From positions 261,834,317 to 261,898,316 of the forward strand of contig OW386285.2 of the NCBI GenBank assembly GCA_936432065.2: a stretch of DNA of 64,000 nucleotides, in the 5' to 3' direction. Below the pieces are notes generated by a model. That model was given only the letters and a program-made list of their open reading frames with translations, did not search any database and was not told the origin of the DNA. The position numbers were made by a program, and so were the translations under genes. The stretch is from Rutpela maculata. Its lineage: Eukaryota > Arthropoda > Insecta > Coleoptera > Cerambycidae. The first letter of the stretch is position 1, and each line of letters begins with the position of its first letter. Positions 53,684 through 64,000 of the stretch are shown here, in pieces.

Positions 53684-54621
53684 CACGTGGTTTGGATCGC
53701 CTAATTCAGTAACGTCAACAGATTCGTATAGGACATCTGCATCATGTACCCAACATAACCTTAAATTTTAAGTGTTTCAAGTTTATTCTCACGTTTAATG
53801 TTTGTATACGCATTTTTAGCTTGGAGCCGTACTGGCTCTATGGAAATATTTAAAAATTGACGTAAATAATTTTTCAATATTGTTGATTAATAAAAATAGA
53901 CTGCTAATTACAGGTTAGATTTCCAACCTACAAAAAGAGTCCTATTTTATTAGGAAAAGGTATTTAGAACTTCATAAACATTATACTGAACTAGATTTTA
54001 GTTGAAAATACGGGAACCAGGCAGAAATTTTAATAATAGCTGGGTTAATACTCTTGAATCTTAAGAAATACATATTTTTGAGGTTAGCTGTGACGCCACG
54101 TGCAGATGCCCTATGAAGCCAGAAATTGTTTAATTTTGATTGGAGAATCCCTTCATGACGTAATTTGAGCGCGTTTACTTGTTTGAAATATGGAGTAAAT
54201 AAGACAATATTTTTATTTTTAAAATATCCATTTAAAATTAAGATATTATACGATATGACGTGTATGTACAATATTTTTTAGATGTTAATAAATGATTTAT
54301 GAAAAAATAATCATCAAGTTCCATTACTTGGGAAAGGCCCATTAGAGAAAAAATAAACAAAATTGAAGTTTAAGTCATAGCGCTTTAATTTTGCGACGAA
54401 CACTAAATGTATGTTTTCTTATTCACTGCGCATGCAAGTTAGCGCAACAAGAGAACTAAAACAACAAATAACAAATAAAGTCTTATATTTTGCGAAACAA
54501 TCAGAACTGAAATTTCAGTAATATTTTTACCTTAATTTTGTGGCGAAAAATAAATTTTTCATGAATTAGAAAAATTTGCCCAACTTCATGGCGCTTCAGT
54601 ATAGTTGTATACATATTTTTA
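53684..54621. other. Intron sequence, nothing recognised
   Basis: AT-rich; no repeat partner or gene found on either strand. Confidence 0.4.
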
Positions 54622-55052
54622 GTGCGTGTTTGAAGCTGGGATAAAATCTGTAAAATTCCATTTAACACGCGTTATAGGAGAACAAATTTTAAGCTACGAG
54701 GAGTTTTATACTGTTCTAACTGTAATAGAATCCATTCGTTATTCACGCCCCCTTAGTCCGATGACCTCAGATTTAGACGATATCAACGCATTAACGCCGG
54801 GACATTTGGCATAAGGAATATTTGCATACATTGCAGCAAAGAAGTAAGTGGCTTGAACCTTCTTCTAATCCAGAATTAGGTACTCTCGTTTTAATTAAGG
54901 ATGCAAATATTCCTCCATGTCAGTGGCTTCTAGGTCGCATCATTTTTCTAAATCCTGGTTCGGACGGTGTAGTACGTGTGGCCTCGGTAAAAACCGCTAA
55001 TGGCACTCTCAGTCGTCCACTGGTAAAACTGTGTCCCTTGCCAGTGTCTTAA
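54622..55052 (+). pseudogene. BEL/Pao integrase, C-terminal remnant
   Basis: FEAGIKSVKFHLTRVIGEQI, LSYEEFYTVLTVIESIRYSR and PLSPMTSDLDDINALTPGHL are the typical end of the BEL integrase core (WEAAVKS...YEE...IEA.LNSRPL...LTPGHFL in intact elements). A stop follows LTPGHLA. After a loss of about 60 residues, LQQRSKWLEPSSNPELGTLV, LIKDANIPPCQWLLGRII, NPGSDGVVRVASVKTANGTL and RPLVKLCPLP give the C-terminal DUF5641-type domain. Match is by memory. Confidence 0.88.
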
Positions 55053-55245
55053 TTTAATTTATTTCTAGTTTTTTTTTTGTATATATTTGGGTGCATTTTC
55101 TAGTTATTAAGTTGTTATTCATGTTATAACCACTATATTGTTTTTTCCCCAAATTAGGTATATTCTCAACATTTTTTTTTGTTTTTTTTTTCTTCTTTGT
55201 TAAGTAATTTAATTGACAAAATACATGCATTTTGGCCGGGCAGAA

Positions 55246-55735
55246 TGTCGCGTATTACTGGTTGCAGGTGGACCAGCGCTTAAAAGGAGAATTTTTATTA
55301 CTTTAATTTTTAGGCACTAGGCGGCCTACTTCGCGCCACTTTTTATTAATAAGAAAAAACATTATTCTCTGTTCCTTTGGATTAAAAGGGTCACGCTAAG
55401 TATTATATTATTAACTGTTTTCAATTATTATTAGCAGCGCCGCACCGTATTTTTATACATTTCTTTGGATATTCAAAAAGACAGTGTACTATTGCGAGTG
55501 ATTCATTATTGGCATCGCTGCTATATCTCTCCTATTGAGAACGAAAGGAGCAGGGTTGACCAACGAATGGGCCTTTTCACCGAGCAACCCTCTTCGAGAC
55601 CTAGGAGCCTTCTTCAGGGTAAGTCGTTTAGTGCCTCCTTCTATTCGAGTAATTTTTTATTAATTGTTGATTTCTTGTTTCATCACAATATATTATTTTA
55701 CGCTAAATAAGATTACAGTCTGCTTTTCTCAAACA
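55246..55735 (+). repeat. BEL/Pao 3' LTR
   Basis: Starts TGTCGCGTATTACTGG after the purine tract; the end is placed at CTCAAACA (55735) by the TG...CA rule and is approximate. It has a CTTCAGGGTAAGTCG that looks like a splice donor (55612-55626), and GCGCCGCACCGTATTTTTAT near 55437. No second copy exists in the window to verify the borders. Confidence 0.65.
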
Positions 55736-56665
55736 CATTTGGGGCTAGCGTACGCAACAGTGCGAATAAAAAAAGGCTATAAAAACCGGCCATAAAAATA
55801 TCAAAGTCGGCGCTATTAGATACTGACAAGAGTACCGCAGAGTACTTCAGAGTACTTCAAATTTTTGCATATTAGAATGAACAAAATAAAAATCGTATTT
55901 TCGGTAGAAATTGAATAACTTTTCTGGTGAATTAAAAAATCCTCCGTTTTGCGTTAAGATAGGAGTATCTTATGCATTGGTGGATGCATTGCCCATCCTT
56001 TACGACATTGACAGATAAATTCAATGTACGGCTCTGTTCATCTGCTAGGTATCCTGGTATTAACGTCGGCAATAAACTCCGCGCCGTTCTACTTGGAGGT
56101 AATTCGCGCCACTATGCTTAGAACCTTTAATTAAAAGAGGCGTGTTTTCGTTTATTTCTTATCTTAACCTACTTACACAAGAGTAATGAAGTTTTATCTA
56201 TTAAGTAATACATTATAATGATTTAATATAGTGTAGAAATATAAAGCATGCCCCGGTTTCCCCTTATATTAGCTTTGAGTATTTATGTGCAGTATAAAAA
56301 TGGAGTGAACTTTACCGAAACCGTTCGACCCACAAAAATAAACTTATGAGAGTTAAATTGTAGAGAACAACTTTGTTCGAAAAGTGCACTGGAATACTTG
56401 CAAGGAATCGTTTTCCTGCACGTTTTTTGAGTTTTTTTTTTGAAAAAATTTTAGCCAAAAAATGTGACCTCGAAATCAACATCCCAATACCTATTAATCC
56501 CACCAATTTCCAAGTCCTGCAAAACTGTCTTCCGGAAACTACTTATTTGCTGGACTATGTGTAAATACGTAAAACATTGTTGTTCTCTACTTTCTATATA
56601 TAATAAGAAATTATATTCCAGAACATTTCTATTCAATTACCGAACATAAAAATAAAGAAATAAAT
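55736..56665. other. Intron sequence, nothing firmly recognised
   Basis: No gene. The small frames on both strands near 56312-56649 overlap each other and resemble nothing known. Confidence 0.4.
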
Positions 56666-56952
56666 TTCTTTAAATATAGGTAGATAATAATTAATAAGTT
56701 ATCTATTTACTGAATGATTTTGTTCAAAAACAACACGATTCTTTCCCTACCTAACACTAACTTAGTGTCCACTCAATACAATCGTACTTTTCCATGTTTA
56801 TCGTGCTTACAAGCAACGTAACAGACGGACGCACAAACGGAAATTTTGAAAGTTGTTCAAAATTTTTTCACTACCGAAATGATGTGAAAATTCTTCTGAA
56901 CGAATGACCTTTATGATTTTAGAAATATGCCCATCAAATATACACTTTGTGG
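56666..56952 (-). repeat. Inverted relative of the 6545-6900 element
   Basis: On the minus strand it matches the first half of the composite SINE-like element: GATTTTAGAAATATG..., ACAACTTTCAAAATTTCCGT, ATCGTGCTTACAAGCAACGT and TCCCTACCTAACACTAACTT have counterparts at 6590-6860. The tRNA-like part is absent. Confidence 0.75.
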
Positions 56953-57866
56953 TGCGGGAGCTAAGTGGCTTTTTCGGACACTCATCGTTACAAGCATTTT
57001 CTATGAGCTAATTAATTCTATCGAATTTAAATAACGACAAAATAGACTTCTGGCATATGTCAGCCCGTCGAGTTGGCCATGGTTCGAGATATAAAAATCA
57101 GAGAAATTATATCATCGTTACAAAGCCAATTTTTTTTGTGTGTACACATTTTATGTTTAGAATGAATAAAATAAGATCGCCAGAAAGTGTGGGCCATCAG
57201 GGGCGCAACCAGAAAGGTCAAAGAGGTAAAAAAACGGAGTTATATAACATCATCGTTACAAACTTTTTAAGGTTGAGCACGTTTATTTAAATATTTTGAA
57301 CACAGAAAAAAATTCCCAGAAAGAAACTCCCATCAGTAAGGCTATCCAGAAAGAAAATGTTTAGGATTTTTTAAGAAAATTGGATTTTTTTTCGCATATT
57401 TCATCCTAGAACTCTAAACTCGTCGTTACAAGTTCTGGCTCCTTTTGAAAACGTAAATATAAGCTCCTTCAACAATAGAATAGCCTCCCCGTAAAGTTCA
57501 TAGTGTCAACAAAAGTACCGTAGGCTCTTAAATATACAGGAATTTAACACTTTCGGCTAACTTGACTCCGTACCGTGCCTCAGATGTATTGTATCACTAT
57601 TACCTTTCTGGATGCGCCTCCTGACGGCCCACACTTTCTGGCGATCTTATTTTATTCATTCTAAACATAAAATGTGGACACACAAAAAAAATGAGCCTTG
57701 TAACGATGACATGATTTCACTGATTTTTAAACAGTGTTCGTGACGCTCCTGACAGGAAGTGCCCCGCCAGAAGTCGATTTTATGAATCGTCATCATCCAT
57801 TAAACCATAAAAATATCTCAAAGTTCATAGAACGATGAGCTGCCGAAAACGCCACCTAGCTCCCGC
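56953..57866. mobile_element. 0.9-kb foldback element with GCGGGAGCTAAGTGGC ends
   Basis: GCGGGAGCTAAGTGGC (56953) and inverse GCCACCTAGCTCCCGC (to 57866). The best-kept inner arm is AATAAAATAAGATCGCCAGA plus AAGTGTGGGCC (57165 on), inverse at 57630-57660. TTGTAACGATGA and ATCATCGTTACAA blocks recur along it four or five times. Non-coding; the loop is about 370 bp. Confidence 0.88.
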
Positions 57867-57959
57867 TCTATTGCTTTCGTATTTATTTCGTATTTAGATT
57901 AATGAACTGCTATACTCAATGCGCATAGTACTTAGCAAATTAGTAACAAAATCGCTGTT

Positions 57960-58822
57960 TTATGGAAAATCTTCCCACAGTTATGAGACGTATAAGAAGT
58001 GAAGTATTTGGGTTGTCTAAACATGATTTTTCACTCCCCGCAGTTCTAAGAAAGGGTGGTTTTTGAGAAATATATACATATATATGAATTTTAGCGTTTT
58101 TTCGTCTTTATCTATTTTGAGGAAAAACTATGCATTTTGGTGAAAAATATCAAAAGAGCAAAGTTGTAAAAAAAACTAGAAAACACGATAGTAAATTTTA
58201 TGTTCTACAACTTTGATCTAATGTAATTTTTCATAAAAATGCATAATTTTGGTTCAAAATCTAAAAAAAGGCGCAAAAGTCTATACGTATATTTATTTCT
58301 TTCGCGCCCTCTAGCGGTGAAACTCTGCGGAATTCGAAAAAAAAAAGGTAGAGTTAAAATACATGGGATATTTTATGCTCTACAACTTTGCTCTCTTGAT
58401 ATTTTTCACCAAAATGCATAGTTTTCCCTCAAAATAGAGAAAAAGACGAAAAAACGTTAAAATTCATATATTGCCTTATTTATATTTATATTAACGTCCT
58501 GGTGAAGTTTAGCTAATGCTACTCTACCACTTAACCAGGACGGCGAGATGAGATATGGTCACCCATTCAAGTGACGGACTCGCACCGGCGTGCTTAACTT
58601 CGCAAATCGAGGTCTCGTCACAACAACAACAACATGATAAATTTATTTGGTATTTAACGAAACCGGCACCGTACCTCACCTCACATCACCTCACCTTACC
58701 TCATAAATATGTATATATTTCTCAAAAACCACCCTTTTTTAGAACCACGGGGGGTGATATTCATGTTTAGATTACCCAAATACTTTACTTTTTACAGGTC
58801 TCATTACTGTGGGAAAATTTTC
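57960..58822. mobile_element. Inverted-repeat element interrupted by a 5S-derived SINE
   Basis: GAAAATCTTCCCACAGTTAT (57965) pairs with ACTGTGGGAAAATTTTC (to 58821), GAAGTATTTGGGTTGTCTAA with the inverse near 58768-58790, and AAAACTATGCATTTTGGTGA with TCACCAAAATGCATAGTTTT (58408-58427). In the right arm about 230 bp (58472-58705) are foreign, the SINE. Confidence 0.82.
58472..58705 (-). mobile_element. 5S rRNA-derived SINE (SINE3-like)
   Basis: Minus strand. GCGAAGTTAAGCACGCCGG (about 58590-58608) matches the 5S internal A box (GAAGTTAAGC), and GAATGGGTGACC (about 58553-58564) matches box C (GGATGGGTGACC), with 5S-like spacing. Upstream, a CGAGACCTCGATTTGC stretch is also 5S-like. The 3' part (CCGTCCTGGTTAAGTGGTAG) is not 5S; the end is AT-rich. 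The front carries GAGGTGAGGT-type simple repeats and GTTGTTGTTGTTGT. The internal promoter suggests pol III transcription, hence a SINE rather than a 5S pseudogene. Confidence 0.78.
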
Positions 58823-58987
58823 TTTAATTTTTCCTAATTTGAAGGGACTATTATTAGATAAAACAACTTGCGGGTGCACTTTTGGTTTTTCAATGAGTTG
58901 TATTTATGTATTCTTTATAATGATATTGTAAAATGCAACTTTTTTAGGGTAAAATTCCATAACAATTTATATCAATGTTACGATACT

Positions 58988-59284
58988 TAAGCGAGGCGGT
59001 ACCGTGCTTACGAAAATGATTTCGTAATTCGACAATTTCTTCTACCTGAATCAATTGAAAAAAATTCTTTGAGAGGCTTTTAGAGAAAACATACCAGGCT
59101 ATTGAAATCAACAAAACATTTTTTTTTGATTTTCGCAGGAGAAAAATGTTTTCCTTCTTTAGTTTTCAATAGCCTAGTACCATTCTATACAGTTGTCTCT
59201 AAAAGCTCATCAACAAAATTTTTGAATCGATTCAGGGATGTAGGAGAAATGGTCGAATTACGTTCACCGAATCGCCCACCTTAA
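58988..59284. mobile_element. 300-bp foldback MITE
   Basis: AAGCGAGGCGGTACCGTGCT (58989) pairs with ACGTTCACCGAATCGCCCAC (to about 59280); better inner pairs are CGTAATTCGACAATTTCTTC / GAGAAATGGTCGAATTACG and GCTTTTAGAGA / TCTCTAAAAGC, CTATTGAAA / TTTCAATAG. Loop about 60 bp. Confidence 0.82.
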
Positions 59285-60445
59285 CACACATTTAGTTAGC
59301 ATTAAGGACACATGTCTCTAGATATTTTTAAATTTAATAAGAGTTCTATCCCTAATAACTAAAAATAAAACAAAACATAAATTATGAATCCGATATCACA
59401 CACTCACTAATTTTTTCCATGACATTTATTTGCCGCTTACTAGTAAAGTTAATATGTGTTGCTAGTACTTTATTATGGTCAATAGTATTCCAGTGGTTGA
59501 TAGTCCGGTGATATTAGGAAAATATCTCGGAAAGTTTTGGGACAAGCCAAAAATTAGTCTACCTCTGCAGAATTTCCTCAGGAATTCGAAAAAAATAGTG
59601 TTGACCACTCAAAATGGCGGCTTTAATGGTTATTTAACTTTTTGTAAACAAAATGAATTTTGCAACTTACTTGTTTGCTTATATCTTCGCTTCTAAAGGT
59701 CGTAGAAAAACGTTTAACCCGTCAATTTCTTCGTCATGGGTTCCCCTATAAGGTAGGTATACGCAAAGAATGAATTATTGATTGTTAATAACATTTTATG
59801 ACAAGAAACTGAAAAAATTGAATTTCTCGATCGTCGAAATTTGAAGTACTGTAGAAACAAATATAAAATCTGCATGTTAACGATATTATGAGAAATAGTA
59901 CATATTTTTACCCTTAATGAAACGCACTTTGTTCCGTTGAAAAATATTAATTATTTTTTTTGCAATTAATTTATAAAAAAAAAATTCAAACTGTTATACT
60001 AAAAGATCATATTAATATTTTACAGTTCTGTTTCGGTAAAAACATTGTATTTGACGTACATTTGCATAATCAAAAATAATATTGCAAAAAAATTTTAATT
60101 TGCGACTTTTTTACGCAAAAAATTAATTTTGCAACTTAAATAAATGTAAATATCTCAGTGGATTTTGCATAAAATTTATTGCAACCAACGGCATTTTAAT
60201 TATCATAAAAAGACACGAAATAAAATAAAAAATTGTTCCGATGCTTTGGAGCCGAGATATGAAGAATTCACGTTTTTTGCGATTGCGGCGAAATTTGAAA
60301 ATATTTTTAATTGATTAATATATTCTTACTTTATTAACCAATCAAAACGTACATTTTCAAAAAAATCGACCAATAGGATTTGTTTAAAGTGAGAAAAACG
60401 GCTATGGATAAGTGGAAAAAATCGAGAAAAATGTATGTTACTTTT

Positions 60446-60831
60446 ACTTCCACATCCAATGGGAGTATAGTAACGACAAAAAAATTTTTTAAAATTTTTA
60501 TTAGCATTAGCCACCCCATTACCACCCCCACCCTATTATTAAAGGGAATGAAAAAAAATGTGATTTAGTGTGTGTACAAGAACCAGAAACCTCAAAATAT
60601 TTTTTTACTTCATTCACCCCCACTACCACCTCCTATAACCACCCCCACCCCGCTACCGATGTGGGGTATCGTTTTATGGTTTTTTGGGGTAGAGGATTTC
60701 AAATATTATGTTATTAAAGTTCCATGAACAATTATTTCCACACACAAAATTTTTTCGTTGTGAGTGACTTGGATAAAAAATCTGGATGTGGAAGTAGTGA
60801 TTCCTTGGACACCGGTTTTTTCGTAGTAGCT
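60446..60831 (+). mobile_element. Family A copy, internally deleted
   Basis: Both ends are present (ACTTCCACATCCAATGGGAG; GTGGAAGTAGTGATTCCTTG) but about 300 bp of the middle is missing, between ATTTTTATT and AGCATTAGCCACCC. Confidence 0.85.
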
Positions 60832-61222
60832 ATGTGTCAAACTAAAAAAGTCCTTGAAATTATTAAAATCTGACATGGAAAAAAATCTAGAAAATTGCAT
60901 CCTTGGCGCTTGCGCTCACCCTAGACGCCAGATCCCCCCCCCCCCTTTGCTGCTATTGGCGTATTTGGACAGTTTTACCGCGGCGGCAGCTTTCTTTCTC
61001 TTTTTCTCGGCTTCAGGAGTGGCTAGATGGACGCTTTTTTTTAAATTCAATAATTTATTTCTCAGCTTTCCGATTATTCGATTATTTTTCAATCATTCAA
61101 ATACGTTGCTTCATAAAATAAATATGTAAAGATTACATACAATTTATTTGATAAGACATTTATGAGTGAATAGTTTTTACTCTCATTGGGGATAAAAAAG
61201 GTATACATTTTGTATTTAAAAA

Positions 61223-61399
61223 TTAATTTATTGAATATACAAAATAAAGTTTGTTTTTCTGTCCTCGTTTTTTTTTAGGTTGATTTCCTGTGTCGGACTC
61301 GCTGTCCGTTTCGTCTCGCATTTCTGCGTACAGACAATCATTGTCATCATCGTCATTATTTATATCAACATTTTCAATAACTTCCTCATTTTCTTGCAT
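61223..61399 (-). CDS. Small acidic ORF at the centre of the giant foldback, function unknown
   Basis: 58 codons, ATG at 61399, stop at 61223-61225. MQENEEVIENVDINNDDDDN is strongly acidic, followed by DETDSESDTGNQ and a basic PKKKRGQKNK stretch that looks like a nuclear localisation signal. It may be a terminal exon or tail of a lost transposase: acidic stretches next to a basic cluster are known in such proteins. There is no recognised domain. It is the only part of the 3.8-kb element with coding character, and codes for no known family, so it may be non-functional. Confidence 0.4.
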   Translation of the reverse strand: MQENEEVIENVDINNDDDDNDCLYAEMRDETDSESDTGNQPKKKRGQKNKLYFVYSIN

Positions 61400-61521
61400 T
61401 TCATTTAATTTAAACTGACAGACATCAATATTGATTTAATTTGTTTAGCGAAATAAACATCTAATTCATAACATAACAATAATGCGTGATTGCTTAAATT
61501 ATAGGATGTTTGTAAAATTGT

Positions 61522-62133
61522 AAAAAAAAACGCTGCCCAAGGAATCAATACTTCCACATCCAGATTTTCTATCCAAGTCTCTCACAACGAGAAAAAAAAA
61601 CAATAAAACGATATGCCACATCGGTAGTGGAGGTGGGAATGGTGGTAGTGGGGGTGGATGAAGTAAAAACAAAATTGAGGCCTTTGCTTCTTGTATACAC
61701 ACTAAATCACAATTTTATTTTTATCACCCCCTTTAGTAATGGGGAGGGGGTGGTAATGGGGGTGGCTAATGCCAACAAATTTATGGGACCTTAGCTTCTC
61801 TTATTTATACTAAATACCAATTTTATAGGCTCTTACTTGCTTAATTTACCCATTTACCCCCATTTCCCCCAACCCTTCAATGGATCAAAATATAATCTTC
61901 CAGATCTCGTTAAAATACATGCATGTAGCAAATTTCAAGTCAATATATATGAAGGTTCCAGAGTAATCGTGCGCACAAAAAAGTTACAGACGGACCGACC
62001 GACAGAGCGACAGACTTTTTTTGCTCAAACTTAAAATCTCGACATTTCATGTCATTCTAAGCCTATTTGAACAATAAAAATTTTTACAATTTTTTTTGTG
62101 TTATGTACTATACCCCCACCGAATGTGGAAATA
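61522..62133 (-). mobile_element. Family A copy, nearly complete
   Basis: Minus orientation: AAAAACGCTGCCCAAGGAAT at 61528, ACTTCCACATCCAGATTTTC at 61550, outer end CCGAATGTGGAAATAA near 62133. Opposite in direction to the copy at 60446, in keeping with the mirrored arms. Confidence 0.85.
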
Positions 62134-63365
62134 ATTATTACATGTTTGATTATAAACTACTGAAATTATTTTATCTATAATAATAAAATAATAAAGCCGC
62201 TGTATTACAAATTCTTTTTGCGGAGCAACGTAATTGAGTAATTGAAAACTAATCGAAGAATCGGAAAGCTGAGAAAAACTAAGTTACATTAAAAAAGAAA
62301 CGTGAATCTAGCCACTTCTGAAGCCGAGAAAAGAGAAATAAAGGTGCCGCCGCGCTAAAACTGTCCAAGTACGCCACTAGCAGTGAAGGGGGAGGGGAAT
62401 CTGGTGTCTAGCGTGAGCGCGAGCACCAAGGATGCAATTTTCTCCATTTTTTTTTCCATGGCCCATCTGGATATATAGACATGGCACTTTATGTAAGTGA
62501 TAACACACACTCCGAGGTATATTCAGTTAAATTTTCAAGTAAAAATATTTTCAAATTTCGCCGCAATCGCAAAAAACGTGAATTGTTCATATCTCGGCTC
62601 GGTTTTTTTATGACAATTAAAATACCGTTAGTTGCAATACATTTTATGCAAAATCCACTGAGATATTTACATTTTTTGTTTAAGCTGCAATTTTTTGCGT
62701 AAAAAAGTCGCAAATTAAAATTTTTTTGCAATATTCTTTTTGATTATGTAAATGTACGTCAAGTACAATGTTTTTACAGAAGAAGAACTGTAAAATATTA
62801 ATATGATCTTTTAGTATAACAGGTTGAATTTTTTTTTATAAATTAATTGCAAAGAAAATAATTAATATTTTGCAACGGGACAAAGTGCATTTCATTAAGG
62901 ATAAAAATATGTATTATTTCTCATAATATCGTTAATATGCAGATTTTATATATGTTTCTACAGTACTTCAAAGTTCGACGATCGAAAAATTCAATTTTTT
63001 CAGTTTCTTGTCATAAAATGTTACTACCAATCAAAAATTCGTTCTTTGCATATACCTACCTTATAGGGGAACCAAAGACGAAGAAATTAACGGGTCAAAC
63101 GTTTTTCTACGACCTTTAGAAGTGAAGATATAAGCAAACAAGTAAGTTGCAAAATTCATTTTGTTTACAAAAAGTTCAATAACCATTAAAGCCGCCATTT
63201 TGAGTGGTCAACACTATTTTTTCGGATTCCTGAGGAAATTCTGTAGGGGGTAGACTAATTTTTGGCTTGTCCCAAAACTTTCCGAGAAATCGTTATTTTT
63301 GAATCTAAATCTAATCGAAAATCACCGGACTATGAACATTTATTCTGGTAGTAGAAAAACAATTA

Positions 63366-63855
63366 CACCGCCACACAAAAAAAGTTGTCTGAAATGTACA
63401 TACGATACATGGTTTCTGAATTATTTTTTCCCGCTGAACACGAATCCGGTGTTAGAATTGCTCCATCACCCACGATATTTTTGTAAATAACCTAAAGAAA
63501 ATCATAATTCAGGTTATTTTCGGGATTTACTAAAAATTGGTGGGTGATGGAGTTAAACGGACAGCTGATTCGTAGTCAGCACGTCGAAATACACAAGGGT
63601 TGCTCAATGGAGTCCCAGAAACAAACAGTTTTTTTTATGTATGCCTGTGTAATATTGAATATCACCGGATCCTCCGCCATTTCCTATAAAATAACCTAAA
63701 TTATGAGCTTTTTTAGAATATTTTCGCGACTTACAAAAAAATGGTGGGTGATGGAGCAATTCTAACACAGGATTCATGTTCTGCGGAAAAAAATCCTTCA
63801 GAAACCATATATCGCATGTACATTTCAGACAACTTTTTTTTTGTGTGGCGGTGTT
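63366..63855. mobile_element. 0.5-kb foldback element
   Basis: ACACCGCCACACAAAAAAAG (63366) pairs with TTTTTTGTGTGGCGGTGT (to 63855). Inner pairs: TTGTCTGAAATGTACATACG / inverse and ATTGCTCCATCACCCA / TGGGTGATGGAGCAAT. The interior holds the stretch also present at 510-620. 63856-64000 has nothing recognised. Confidence 0.88.
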
Positions 63856-64000
63856 ATTAACTGTTTTCGTTATTTCTGTGGTAATTAATTCAAGACTAAA
63901 GTTAGGTCTTTGTGACATGAAGGATCCTTAATGTTTCGTAATTATGAAAGAAAATTAAATCCTGGAATATGTTTATTAAATATGGCAAACATTTTTTACA

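Larger units (their letters stand above)
54622..55735 (+). mobile_element. BEL/Pao retrotransposon, 3' end only
   Basis: Plus strand. The end of Pol (integrase C-terminal part, 54622-55052) is followed by about 190 bp of AT-rich untranslated sequence, a purine-rich GGCCGGGCAGAA (about 55234-55245) and the 3' LTR (55246 on). Everything 5' of integrase is missing, so no target duplication can be scored. Confidence 0.85.
59500..63333. mobile_element. 3.8-kb giant foldback element
   Basis: ATAGTCCGGTGAT (59500) and ATCACCGGACTAT (to 63333) are the ends. The arms pair for about 800 bp (CTCGGAAAGTTTTGGGACAA, CAAAATGGCGGCTTTAATGG, CGACGAAGAAATTAACGGGT and inverses) and again inside (CTAGACGCCAGATCCCC; CAGCTTTCTTTCTCTTTTTC and inverses). 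Family A copies of opposite orientation sit in the arms at 60446-60831 and 61522-62133. The centre (about 61130-61500) holds a small acidic minus-strand ORF. No target duplication was found. Confidence 0.85.

Noticed and set aside
56312..56649. Small frames on both strands as coding exons
   Set aside because: They are mutual shadows in the same segment, with no recognised motif or splice context.

Overview
This is eukaryotic DNA, AT-rich and dense with transposable elements, with no operons, bacterial genes or bacterial signals. GT..AG introns, an MPDZ/PATJ-type multi-PDZ gene and the mix of elements (BEL/Pao, Ty3/Gypsy, I-like, CR1/Jockey-like, mariner-like, tRNA- and 5S-derived SINEs) point to an arthropod, most likely an insect. 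The order cannot be fixed from the sequence alone.

Host gene. The window appears to lie inside one plus-strand gene. Four exons were recognised (5191-5403, 11784-11954, 31507-31659, 36384-36620), all joining in phase 0. They encode a linker, one complete PDZ domain split over exons 2 and 3, a Ser/Ala-rich linker, and the start of the next PDZ domain, which runs off a splice donor at 36621. The best match from memory is the PATJ/MPDZ (InaD-like) scaffold of apical cell polarity. Introns are about 6.4, 19.6, 4.7 and more than 27 kb, and nearly everything else in the window is transposon DNA inside them.

Layout. 1-5190 holds small inverted-repeat elements, a TGTC microsatellite and an AT microsatellite. 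5404-11783 holds a tRNA-derived SINE, a mariner remnant and an ORF1-only LINE relative. 11955-31506 holds an I-like LINE (pieces at 12381-13182, 15899-15971 and 24611-24985) split by two insertions: a 2.7-kb long-inverted-repeat element (itself holding a 1.1-kb inverted-repeat element) and an 8.6-kb transposon with 319-bp terminal inverted repeats. The 8.6-kb transposon carries an uncharacterised two-zinc-module gene, broken by a 5.4-kb foldback element with 31-bp tandem repeats and a 6-bp target duplication; a CR1-like LINE then landed in one foldback arm. Further right are mariner-type MITEs and a 108-bp satellite. 31660-36383 holds a second transposon whose protein looks like the C-terminal half of the same family, with different terminal repeats built around five mirrored TCAGCT sites. 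36621-64000 holds a deleted Gypsy element with both LTRs, two LINE fragments, a BEL/Pao 3' end with its LTR, a 5S-derived SINE and many foldback elements, including a 3.8-kb one at 59500-63333.

The strongest lead for something poorly described is the protein family at 16901-23990 and 32645-35393: N-terminal CxxC...HxxC modules, C-terminal HEE / SDTD / TGCD acidic motifs suggestive of a PIN/FEN-like nuclease, carried between long inverted repeats. Both copies are broken. Matches to named families are from memory; no searches were run.
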